Source of the DNA: a candidate division TA06 bacterium
GTDB lineage: Bacteria; Hydrothermota; DG-26; E44-bin18
Direction: 5' to 3'
DNA: 45,780 bases
NCBI GenBank assembly: GCA_004376575.1
Contig: SOJN01000087.1
Location: forward strand, 1-45,780
Every line of letters starts with the position of its first letter. The stretch's first letter is position 1. A program made the position numbers and the translations under genes. Under the pieces are notes generated by a model that was given only the letters and a program-made list of their open reading frames with translations, was not told where the DNA came from and made no database searches. This document shows positions 34,214 through 41,796 of the stretch, in pieces.

Positions 34214-34759
34214 ATGGGACCTTACGAAAAAGCCAGCGACGATGAACTGATAAGGCTGGCAAAAAGTGGCGAATCAAAAGCGTTCGACGCGCTCGTAACC
34301 AGGTATCACAGGAAGGTGTATGGCCTTGCACTGAGCATGATGAGGGACCATGACGCGGCCGATGATATATGTCAGGAGACGTTTATTAGAGCGTACAAAG
34401 CTTTTGGGAGGTTCAGAGAAGGTGCCAACTTCTTTACATGGATATACAGGATTGCGGTCAACCTTTCTCTTAACGCGATAAGAAACAAGAAGAGGCTTGT
34501 TCCAATGGATGATGTACCCGAGACAGTAGGTTCAGTCGCTCCCGTGCAGGAAGATTGTGCTGAGCGGAAAGAGCTTCTGGATAAAGTTAACGAAAAACTT
34601 GAACAAATGCATCCTAAGTATCGAACAGCCTTAGTATTACGTGTCAACGAAGGGCTATCGTACGCTGAGATTTCGGCTGTTCTTGGAATACCAAAAGGGA
34701 CTGTCATGTCGAGGATAAGCAGGGCAAGAGAGATGCTCAGGTCTCTTGTAGAAGAATGA
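34214..34759 (+). CDS. ECF-type RNA polymerase sigma factor
   Basis: 181 residues with the two conserved sigma regions of the RpoE/SigW kind. Region 2 has DALVTRYHRKVYGLALSMM, the DAADDICQETFIRAYKAF core and FFTWIYRIAVNLSLNAIR. Region 4 has LSYAEISAVLGIPKGTVMSR and ARE. The start at 34214 has GAGG seven bases upstream. The next gene, 16 bases downstream, encodes a zinc-finger membrane anti-sigma factor, so this sigma factor is probably held at the membrane until an envelope signal releases it. It may direct transcription of this operon and of the VIT/vWA gene that follows, but I find no clear ECF -35/-10 pair ahead of them. Confidence 0.95.
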   Translation: MGPYEKASDDELIRLAKSGESKAFDALVTRYHRKVYGLALSMMRDHDAADDICQETFIRAYKAFGRFREGANFFTWIYRIAVNLSLNAIRNKKRLVPMDDVPETVGSVAPVQEDCAERKELLDKVNEKLEQMHPKYRTALVLRVNEGLSYAEISAVLGIPKGTVMSRISRAREMLRSLVEE

Positions 34760-34775
34760 GTGGAGGTGACAGCAA

Positions 34776-35894
34776 TTGGATCACTCACAGGTAAGAAAAC
34801 TCCTTTCAGCCTACATGGATGGCGAGCTGGACCTTTCGTCAACTGAGATGTTACGGGAGCACATCAACCAATGTGAGGCATGTACCAGATATCTTGAGAG
34901 CTTCCACGCGCTCGACAAATCTGTGCGTTCTGCAAAGCCAGAAATGCCTGCAGAGGGTTATTTTGAGTTTTTTCCTCAAAAACTGAGAGCGAGAATCCGC
35001 TCCGAGGGGAAAGCTCCAGTGCGGATCGGCAGGCTTGAGGTCAGATTAGCAAGAATCCGTATTGGCACGACTGCCATCGTCGTTCTTATGGCCTTTGGTA
35101 TCGGGTTTCTCTATGGGCAGAGGGAAATCATAGTACCCATGCCAAAACTGACACCCATACCGGTTGTGTCTGAGCTCGCTCCTGAGGCCCCCTTGCTTGA
35201 AGCGGCCGATGAGGTCACCTCGACAGCAAAACTGACCTCGAGGGCAGAAGAGAAAGTGGCAAATGGGAGTTCAATTGCTGGGGCATTAGAGAAGGAAGAA
35301 CGCGGAGCAGAACCGCCGGCCGCTGGGCTGGTCGGTGTTCGGGCAAAGAGGTTCGAATCCGTGGCGAAGGACCGGGCCGTTGAGGCTCCCGCCGAGACCC
35401 CGGTACGTGCGTACAGGCCGGATGGATTGAGACTTTCACGGAAGGCTGACAAAAAGGGCAGCCCAGAATTGACACCAGCCACAAGGTATGCTCAGGCGAA
35501 CGTTGCCCAACTTGATGGCGATTATTCTTCTGCCATGGATGACTATGCCCGTGTGCTGAAGGATAGCCCCGGCACGGACCTTGCTTCCGCTGCTCAATAC
35601 CAGATGAATATGATAACCGCCGGCCCGGATACCACCGCAAGTATCGAAACTCTAGAAATGGCGGCAAGCATCTGGAAGGATTACATCAGTCAGTATCCCG
35701 AGAGCCGCCTCATCCGCCCTGCCTGCGGCCTGTATACAGAGAACCTCTATCTGATTGCCAGAAGAACGAAGTCCAGGTCTGATGCGACCAAGGCTTTATC
35801 TGCAATCAAAGAATGCTCAGGACTCATCAAAGAAAAGATGCCATCGGATTTCAAGGAGAGGTCAGAAGAGCTGAAATCCTACCTTAAGGGTTAG
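34776..35894 (+). CDS. Zinc-finger anti-sigma factor with C-terminal TPR-like region
   Basis: 372 residues from a TTG at 34776 with GGAGG nine bases upstream. The N-terminal 40 residues are a zf-HC2 anti-sigma domain (SAYMDGELDLSS, then His29, Cys33, Cys36). One membrane segment lies at about 97-113, followed by a long Ala/Glu/Pro-rich extracytoplasmic linker. Residues about 235-372 have a TPR-like helical pattern (YAQANVAQLDGDYSSAMDDY, YISQYPESRL), which could sense or bind an envelope protein. The layout fits an anti-sigma partner of the upstream ECF factor. The TPR-like extension is larger than in minimal anti-sigma factors. Confidence 0.88.
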   Translation: MDHSQVRKLLSAYMDGELDLSSTEMLREHINQCEACTRYLESFHALDKSVRSAKPEMPAEGYFEFFPQKLRARIRSEGKAPVRIGRLEVRLARIRIGTTAIVVLMAFGIGFLYGQREIIVPMPKLTPIPVVSELAPEAPLLEAADEVTSTAKLTSRAEEKVANGSSIAGALEKEERGAEPPAAGLVGVRAKRFESVAKDRAVEAPAETPVRAYRPDGLRLSRKADKKGSPELTPATRYAQANVAQLDGDYSSAMDDYARVLKDSPGTDLASAAQYQMNMITAGPDTTASIETLEMAASIWKDYISQYPESRLIRPACGLYTENLYLIARRTKSRSDATKALSAIKECSGLIKEKMPSDFKERSEELKSYLKG

Positions 35895-35917
35895 CGTTGA
35901 ACCCTTTGACCACAGAT

Positions 35918-36006
35918 TATCACAGATTTCCACAAGATTTCTCATTTCTTGTTTTGTCATAAGATGAATGTTTTTCTGTGTTAATCTCGTGTAATCTCGT
36001 GGTTTC
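35918..36006. repeat. Inverted CACAGATT/AATCTCGTG repeat
   Basis: GACCACAGATTATCACAGAT on the left is mirrored by GTGTTAATCTCGTGTAATCTCGTGGTT on the right, giving an imperfect long hairpin. It looks like an intergenic repeat; only one copy is in this window. It may also act as a terminator after the anti-sigma gene. Confidence 0.45.
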
Positions 36007-36098
36007 AAGTGGTGTACATTGGGGCCAAGTGCGAAGTATGGGAATAAGTACCTCCTCCCGTGTGTATAAGGACTGAATGTCAAAAAAGGAGGTTTCAA

Positions 36099-38273
36099 AT
36101 GTTATCGAAAAAGCTCAGCCCATGTTTGGTTCTTTTTGCGGTTCTTCTGGCTTGCAGTGCCTATGCTGACGGAATAATTATACCTGTTAGGCCGATTAGC
36201 AAGCGGATTCCGCCACCGTTATCGATAAAATACCACCACGTCGACGTTACAATAAACAATCAGGTGGCCCGCACGGAAGTCGACCAGGTGTTCAAGAACA
36301 ACTTCGGCAGCGAACTGGAAGGGATATACATATTTCCAATTCCTCCCGGGGCCGCCATAAATGATTTCTCCATGTACGTTGGGGGCGAGAAGATTGACGC
36401 TCGCCTTCTGGACAAAGAGAGCGCACTCAGGGTATATGAAGATATAGTCAGAAGGCAGAAAGACCCTGCGCTCTTAGAGTATGCAGGCAGGGATATGTTC
36501 AAGGCCAGGGTCTATCCCATTCCCGCCTACGGCGAGAAGAGAGTGGGGCTCGTGTATACTGAACTGATAAGAAAAGACACCAACCTCTGTTCGTATCGAT
36601 ATTCGCTGAACACAGAGAAATTCTCAGCCGACCCCCTTAACGACGTGAGGGTCAAGGTTACGATCACCTCCAGAGTTCCCATACTGAGCATCTATTCACC
36701 GACACACCAGATACAGATTGAGAGGTCAGGCCCGACTAAGGCAGTGGTCACCTACATAGAAAAGAATGTGAAGCCTGATAAGGACTTCGTAATCTACTAT
36801 AGACTGTCAAAGGAGCAGATGGGTGTCAGCCTGTTAAGCTATAAGGAGTGGAGAGGGGACGGTTATTTTCTCCTTCTTGTTTCGCCGAACGACTGGTCCA
36901 TTGACCAGAAGGTCTTGCCCAAGGATGTCGTTTTTGTGTTTGACAGGTCAGGCAGCATGAGCGGCAAAAAGATTGAACAGGCCAGATCGTCACTCGCGTT
37001 TTGCCTGAGCTCCCTCAATGAGAAGGATAGATTTGCTCTCATAACATTCAATGACGTCGTGAAGGAGTTTTCTACAACCCTTCTTCGAGCCTCCAGAAAG
37101 AATGTGGAAAACGCCAAAGAGTTTGTCAAAGGGTTGAGCGCGAGCGGGGGAACCGACATTCACGGCGCGCTCGTGTCTGGGCTCGACATGCTTGAGTCCG
37201 GGTCAAGACCCAAGATGCTTCTGTTTCTCACCGATGGACTTCCCACGGTTGGGATTACGGACGTGAACGAGATTGTGAGAAGAGTCGCTGAACGTAACTC
37301 CAAAGGCGCGAGAGCCTTCACGTTTGGTGTTGGGTATGACGTTAACACAAGACTGCTGGACAGGCTGGCGAACGAAAGCAAAGGTTCTTCCGAATACGTG
37401 AGACCCAACGAAGACATAGAAGTCAAAGTCTCTTCGCTCTACTCAAAGATCATGAATCCGGTCTTGACCGACATCGAAATCCATTATGGCTCAGCGGGTG
37501 TTTCAGATGTGTACCCGCGCAAGATTCCAGATCTGTTCAAGGGGAGCCAGCTTGTTCTGACAGGCCGTTACAGGAACTCGGGCAATGCGAGAATTGTGCT
37601 GGAAGGAAAAATGGAAGGGAAGACAAAGAGGTTTTCATATACCCTTGCGTTTGAACGAAAGGACAAGGAAAACGACTTCATTCCTCTATTGTGGGCGTCG
37701 CGCAGGATCGGGCACCTCATCGAGGAGATAAAAGCACATGGAAAGAGCCAAGAACTCGTTGAAGAGATTGTCAGGTTGAGCAAGAGGTTCGGAATCCTCA
37801 CCGAATACACGTCCTTTCTTGTGGACAAAGATGTGACTGTGGCGCTTCCCTCGCTGCGCGAAGAGGCTGAGAGAAAGCTCGAGGCTGCCGATGAAGCAGT
37901 TGGTGGTTGGGCTGTAAACCAGTCTGTCAACGCAAAGAGAATGAAGAAGTCCGCTCAGGTTCCTGCTAACACTTACTATGATGACCGGGGAGTGGAGCGG
38001 AAATTCGAGAATGTGGTTCAGGTTGGCAATAGAGCTTTCTTCAACCAGAATGGGAAGTGGGTTGAAACAACTGGTGACTCGAAGATGCCTGTAGTCAAAG
38101 TAAAAAGGTTCAGCAAGGCTTACTTCCAACTGCTAAGGAACGACCCTTCCGTTGGATCTTATCTTTCTCTCGGTCAAAATGTGCAGTTCAACATAGGCAA
38201 TCAACAGATTCAAATCGCAGACAGCGGCAAAGAAGAGTTCAGCCAATCAGAGCTGACGGAGCTGTTTGACTAA
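36099..38273 (+). CDS. VIT domain and von Willebrand A domain surface protein
   Basis: 724 residues; AAGGAGG six bases upstream fixes the ATG at 36099 (the frame is open 13 codons further). The signal sequence contains LLAC at 16-19, so it could be a lipoprotein, or be cleaved after AYA. A VIT domain (about 38-165; HHVDVTINNQVARTEVDQVF, GIYIFPIPPGAAI) precedes a vWA domain (about 275-455) with a complete metal site: Asp282, Ser284 and Ser286 in FDRSGSMSG, GGTDIHGAL and LTDGLPTVG. The pairing is that of inter-alpha-trypsin-inhibitor heavy-chain-like bacterial proteins, usually involved in adhesion or envelope stress. It follows the ECF sigma/anti-sigma pair, separated by 204 bases containing a repeat. 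The C-terminal 120 residues carry no recognised domain. Confidence 0.93.
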   Translation: MLSKKLSPCLVLFAVLLACSAYADGIIIPVRPISKRIPPPLSIKYHHVDVTINNQVARTEVDQVFKNNFGSELEGIYIFPIPPGAAINDFSMYVGGEKIDARLLDKESALRVYEDIVRRQKDPALLEYAGRDMFKARVYPIPAYGEKRVGLVYTELIRKDTNLCSYRYSLNTEKFSADPLNDVRVKVTITSRVPILSIYSPTHQIQIERSGPTKAVVTYIEKNVKPDKDFVIYYRLSKEQMGVSLLSYKEWRGDGYFLLLVSPNDWSIDQKVLPKDVVFVFDRSGSMSGKKIEQARSSLAFCLSSLNEKDRFALITFNDVVKEFSTTLLRASRKNVENAKEFVKGLSASGGTDIHGALVSGLDMLESGSRPKMLLFLTDGLPTVGITDVNEIVRRVAERNSKGARAFTFGVGYDVNTRLLDRLANESKGSSEYVRPNEDIEVKVSSLYSKIMNPVLTDIEIHYGSAGVSDVYPRKIPDLFKGSQLVLTGRYRNSGNARIVLEGKMEGKTKRFSYTLAFERKDKENDFIPLLWASRRIGHLIEEIKAHGKSQELVEEIVRLSKRFGILTEYTSFLVDKDVTVALPSLREEAERKLEAADEAVGGWAVNQSVNAKRMKKSAQVPANTYYDDRGVERKFENVVQVGNRAFFNQNGKWVETTGDSKMPVVKVKRFSKAYFQLLRNDPSVGSYLSLGQNVQFNIGNQQIQIADSGKEEFSQSELTELFD

Positions 38274-38303
38274 GTTTGTTCGGCTGGCCAAGACAGTTGT
38301 TTG

Positions 38304-38327
38304 TAGGGGCGGTTCGTGAACCGCCCC
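38304..38327. repeat. GTAGGGGCG palindromic repeat; possible terminator
   Basis: GGGGCGGTTC, 2 nt, GAACCGCCCC (38306-38327) is a perfect palindrome 33 bases after the vWA gene, preceded by TGTA. No T tract follows, so its use as a terminator is uncertain. Confidence 0.55.
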
Positions 38328-38359
38328 GCCTTACTAACACTCGCCGCGACAAAACCTCC

Positions 38360-38588
38360 TGTCATTGCGATTCAAAAAGGCCCGGCTTTTCCAGAGAAAA
38401 GACGAGGTATTTTTGATCCTTCGTCGGCACAGCCGACGGAGGAGTAGCAGGGCGACCCCATGTATCTCGCTTCGCGAGAAACGGGGCGAAGAAGCAATCT
38501 AAATGTGATATGAAATGCACAAAAGGTGATAGGATCTCTACTACGACCTGTGAGATTGCTTCGCGACCTTTGGCCGCTCGCAATGACA
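38360..38588 (+). repeat. Internally deleted GIY-YIG element (MITE-like), copy 2
   Basis: The left end TGTCATTGCG with an inserted pair of hairpins (including TCTCGCTTCGCGAGA) leads to GAAGCAATCTAAATGTGAT. Next comes ATGAAATGCACAAA, identical to the sequence around the start codon of the nuclease at 45414. After a junction it continues with CTCTACTACGACCTGTGAG, which matches the nuclease's last codons and right end, and ends CGCAATGACA. The gene body has been lost. Confidence 0.75.
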
Positions 38589-38596
38589 CCCTCCCT

Positions 38597-38682
38597 TGTC
38601 ATTGCGATGAGGGTGAGCGACCCTTCGACAAGCTCCCGGTGTATCTCACTCCGCGAGAAACGGGGGCAGGCGAAGCAGTCCA
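38597..38682 (+). repeat. Left-end fragment of the GIY-YIG repeat family
   Basis: It starts TTGTCATTGCGATGAGGG nine bases after the right end of the preceding copy and closes CGAAGCAGTCCACC. It contains the hairpin TCTCACTCCGCGAGA. No right end follows before the next copy begins. Confidence 0.6.
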
Positions 38683-38707
38683 CCTATAACGAAGGACACC
38701 CCCCTTC

Positions 38708-38900
38708 TGTCATTGCGATGAGCCCGTTAGGGCGAAGAAGCAATCTAAATGTGATATGAAATGCACAAAAGGTGATAGGATCTCTACTACGACCTGTGAG
38801 ATTGCCTAGGCTCGTTTCGATTGTCCTCCGCCGGCTTGTGCCGACGAAGGACCAAAAATGCCTCGTCTTTTCTCTCGAAAAGCCCGACCTTTTTGGTTCC
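38708..38900 (+). repeat. Internally deleted GIY-YIG element (MITE-like), copy 3, variant right end
   Basis: The left end is TGTCATTGCGATGAGCCC, then GAAGCAATCTAAATGTGAT, ATGAAATGCACAAA and CTCTACTACGACCTGTGAG with the same junction as copy 2. The right end then diverges into TTGCCTAGGCTCGTTTCG and a hairpin-rich segment (CCGCCGGCTTGTGCCGACG, CGTCTTTTCTCTCGAAAAGC), shared with 45165-45277. From 38901 to 39057 nothing else is recognised. Confidence 0.7.
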
Positions 38901-39057
38901 CTGCGTTCAGTTTTCGGATCGTAGGTCCGTCTATCTTGAGACAAGGATTTACTTCTTGGGACTTGGTGCGAGGCAAGCCCCTCATGATTCGAAATTGGTA
39001 ATTCGCAGTTTGTAATTGGTAATTCCGTGGAGAGGAGAAGGTGTGCGGGGAATTTGA

Positions 39058-39086
39058 TTGACAGGGCAAGTCAGGAAGGCTAAGAT
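39058..39086 (+). promoter_or_regulatory. Sigma-70-type promoter for the 39112 operon
   Basis: TTGACA (39058-39063), 17-bp spacer, TAAGAT (39081-39086). The predicted start near 39093 is 19 bases before the ATG of the small gene. Confidence 0.75.
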
Positions 39087-39111
39087 TCACCAGTGAGAGA
39101 AAGGAGGGAAG

Positions 39112-39279
39112 ATGGCGGAACGGGAACCCGGCAGGAAACAGAAGGAAGATAGGAGAAAAGGTCAAAGGAGGAGGTATCTGTCCGAGGAGGAATTCCGCAA
39201 GCTCTTGAAAGAGGGGAAGATCACTCCGGATGACAGGCGGGCCTGGGAGGAGAGAAGAAAACAGGAGAAAAAGGACTAG
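39112..39279 (+). CDS. Small highly charged protein (55 residues)
   Basis: Begins MAEREPGRKQKEDRRKG and ends ERRKQEKKD. AGGAGG lies four bases before the ATG, and a near-consensus promoter lies 26 bases further up, so translation is likely despite the small size. The middle (YLSEEEFRKLLKEGKITPDD) looks like a short amphipathic helix with the KLLKEGKI pattern seen in small regulatory or nucleic-acid-associated proteins; no family is recognised. Two bases separate it from the YlbF-like gene, so both are one transcription unit. Cytosolic, strongly basic. Confidence 0.75.
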   Translation: MAEREPGRKQKEDRRKGQRRRYLSEEEFRKLLKEGKITPDDRRAWEERRKQEKKD

Positions 39280-39281
39280 GC

Positions 39282-39635
39282 GTGGGAGAGATAGAAGAGA
39301 GTGCAAGGACGCTGGGCAGGATGCTGAAGGAGTCACCGGAATACAAGAAATTTGGAAAGGCATCCGATTCCCTGGAGAATGATGAGGAACTGAAGTCGCT
39401 CATCAACTCGGTGGCTGAAAAAGAAAGGTCGTTGAACAAGAAGATGGAGAAGGCGATACCGGTTGAGGTGGAAGAGAAGAGGAACCTGAAGGAGTTAAAG
39501 GACAAAGCCCAGGCCAACGCTGTCTACGCTGAATTTCTCGAGGCCGAGAAGGCGTACTTTGCGCTCATGAAAAGGGTGAACGACGCAATGAATGAAGCGC
39601 TGAAAGATGAGAGTGCGCCCAGTGAGAGTTCTTAG
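39282..39635 (+). CDS. YlbF/YmcA (DUF964)-like protein
   Basis: 117 residues from a GTG at 39282. It is almost entirely helical, with the family-like layout: N-terminal LGRMLKESPEYKKFGKASD, a middle ENDEELKSLINSV segment and a C-terminal helix AYFALMKRVNDAM. YlbF-family proteins in Firmicutes belong to a complex acting on RNase Y; whether that holds here is unknown. The gene is preceded closely by the 55-residue gene and followed by a 185-base gap before the histidine kinase. The assignment rests on length and helix pattern, so moderate confidence in the family. Confidence 0.75.
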   Translation: MGEIEESARTLGRMLKESPEYKKFGKASDSLENDEELKSLINSVAEKERSLNKKMEKAIPVEVEEKRNLKELKDKAQANAVYAEFLEAEKAYFALMKRVNDAMNEALKDESAPSESS

Positions 39636-39820
39636 TTTTCTCGAGTTTACCATTTGTCTCTAAATCGATACTCTGATCCAGCAAGATCTCCGAAAATACA
39701 TAGATGTGAGAAATAGTGTCTGCGGCACCAGGCTCGGTGTCAAGTTCGGCTCTATGATGTTTGACCATCCCAGGCAAATCTTGGTGAGATGAGGAGCTCA
39801 GCACAGAGGTTTCGAATCAC

Positions 39821-41785
39821 ATGAAAAGGCTTGTCAGTCCCAAGCACATCGCGGCAGTCACGGCTGCTCTGGCTCTGCTCATGCTGCTGGGGGCATACTT
39901 CGAGACGAGGCGCACCTCCAGAAACATACTCGAGGTGATGGAAGCAGATGGAGCAGCCCTGGTAGAAAGTCTGATTATGAGTAGCCAGAACAGCCTGAAA
40001 GCTGAGACTGCTATCCTGGGTTTTGTGGCCGACAAACTGCTTGACGATTGCCGTGTGGTTGATAGGTATGCTGACAGAGGCAGAATGACACTTTTTGACA
40101 TAGCCGTAGCCAGAGGTCTCGCCTATGTGGACATTTATGACGGGGGAGGGAATCTGATAGCTTCCAGTGGAGAGCATGAAAATGTTCTCTCTGTTGACAG
40201 CACCACTGTTCCCAGAGGTAAGGAGGTCTTTCTGGGGGAGAGGGGCGGGGAGTACGCATTCGCCATGGCCAGAAGGCATGGCCAGGGAATCATTGTCTGT
40301 GCCGTCGATGCCTCCTACATTGAGTACTTCAAGAAAGACATCAGTATTGGCAGTCTGATAGACAGCCTCAGTGAGAAAGAAGGGCTGGTTTACCTGTTGT
40401 TGCAGGACCCGGGACAGGGGATCATTTTTGCCTCAAAGAACATCGACAGGATGAAAAAGATTGAGCGCGATCCCTTTCTAAAAGAGGCGCTTTTGTCAAC
40501 CACGGCAACAAGCAGGCAATACGACTTTCAAGGAGTCAAAGTTCTGGAGGTCGTGAAGCCTTTCTTCTTTGAAGAAAAACCCTACGGCATATTCAGGGCT
40601 GGACTTTCGCTCGACGGCTACAATGCTGTGATGAGAGGTTCGCGGCGGCAGACAATTGTTGTGAGTGGTGTTCTGTTCCTGATTGGCATTGTCGTTTTCA
40701 CACTCCTCGCATTGAATCAGACTTTTGAGGTGGTCAACAAATCCTACACTGAAATAAGGTCCTTTACCACAGCGGTTCTTGAGAGTATGGAAACCGGGGT
40801 GGTTGCAGTTGACAGCCAGGGAAGAGTGACGGTGCTGAATCGGGCAGCTCACCAGATACTGAAAGTGAACTCGTCTGTCCTGCTCAGACCCTACGATGAG
40901 GTTTTTCCTGATGATCCTCTCCGGCTTAAGGAATTGCTGTCAGGAAAAGAGACTGGAGGTGAGTTCGAGACTGAAATCCTTGGCTCAACAGTTTCAATAA
41001 GCATTTCGCCACTGTATGATAGCGAAGAAAAAGTATCAGGCGGAACGGCACTATTGAGAGACGTTACCGCAATAAGGAAAATGGAACAGGAGATGAAGCA
41101 GAGTGAACGGCTTTCTTTGCTGGGGGACACTGCAGCATCAGTCGCCCACGAGGTGAGGAACCCCTTGAATGCGATATCCATGGCTGCGCAGCGCCTGGAA
41201 GAAGAATATGCTGTAAAGGAAGGGATGGAGAGTGCAAAGAACTTCTCCCGAATACTCAGACAGGAGGTGAAAAGGCTGGACGGGATTGTCAGTCAGTTCC
41301 TGAGTCTGGCGAGACCTTCGGAATTGAACCTCCAGAGATCCGATTTAAACAGACTGGTTACCGAGACCGTGGCCCTGGCAGAAGGGGAGGCCGGCCCTCT
41401 TTCTGTGGAGATAAACGCCTTGCTCGGAGACATACCTGAATTGATGCTTGACCCTGACGAGTTGAAGAAAGCTGTGATAAACATACTGAGGAACGGCATG
41501 GAAGCTGCAGGTAAGGGAGGATCTGTGAGCCTATCCACAAGAGTTGATGGTGACATGGTGGCCCTGCGGATAGAAGACACGGGCAAGGGGATGAGTAAGG
41601 AAAAGATGAGAAAGGTTTTTCAACCGTATTTCACCACAAAAGAGCGCGGTACTGGCCTTGGCCTTTCCATAGCCCAGAGGGTGGTAGCAGACCACGGAGG
41701 TAGAATTGATGTCGACTCCACTCCGGGCAAAGGCACGGTCTTCACCATATGGCTGAATGTCCCGCCCTTTGAGGGAAGCGTGTAG
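39821..41785 (+). CDS. Membrane sensor histidine kinase of the NtrB/AtoS/ZraS type
   Basis: 654 residues; the ATG at 39821 has GAGG 11 bases upstream. Membrane segments at about 8-25 and 277-298 frame an extracytoplasmic sensor region of about 250 residues (YVDIYDGGGNLIASSG is typical of a dCACHE/PAS-like sensor). A cytoplasmic PAS domain (about 315-420) follows directly; I see no separate HAMP domain. The phospho-acceptor is His443 in SVAHEVRNPLNAIS. The ATPase domain has the N-box NILRNGMEAA, DTGKGM, and GTGLGLSIAQRVV. It sits 11 bases upstream of the sigma-54 activator gene and should phosphorylate it in response to an envelope or external signal. The ligand cannot be told from sequence. 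Confidence 0.95.
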   Translation: MKRLVSPKHIAAVTAALALLMLLGAYFETRRTSRNILEVMEADGAALVESLIMSSQNSLKAETAILGFVADKLLDDCRVVDRYADRGRMTLFDIAVARGLAYVDIYDGGGNLIASSGEHENVLSVDSTTVPRGKEVFLGERGGEYAFAMARRHGQGIIVCAVDASYIEYFKKDISIGSLIDSLSEKEGLVYLLLQDPGQGIIFASKNIDRMKKIERDPFLKEALLSTTATSRQYDFQGVKVLEVVKPFFFEEKPYGIFRAGLSLDGYNAVMRGSRRQTIVVSGVLFLIGIVVFTLLALNQTFEVVNKSYTEIRSFTTAVLESMETGVVAVDSQGRVTVLNRAAHQILKVNSSVLLRPYDEVFPDDPLRLKELLSGKETGGEFETEILGSTVSISISPLYDSEEKVSGGTALLRDVTAIRKMEQEMKQSERLSLLGDTAASVAHEVRNPLNAISMAAQRLEEEYAVKEGMESAKNFSRILRQEVKRLDGIVSQFLSLARPSELNLQRSDLNRLVTETVALAEGEAGPLSVEINALLGDIPELMLDPDELKKAVINILRNGMEAAGKGGSVSLSTRVDGDMVALRIEDTGKGMSKEKMRKVFQPYFTTKERGTGLGLSIAQRVVADHGGRIDVDSTPGKGTVFTIWLNVPPFEGSV

Positions 41786-41796
41786 AGGAGGATAAA

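Noticed and set aside
38806-39363. A 185-codon minus-strand frame covering repeats and the small charged gene
   Set aside because: The translation is low-complexity from repeat DNA and conflicts with a promoter and SD on the plus strand.
39736-39800. TTGACC-N18-TGAGAT as promoter of the histidine kinase gene
   Set aside because: The -10 is too poor to support, and the gene may be read from the promoter at 39058.
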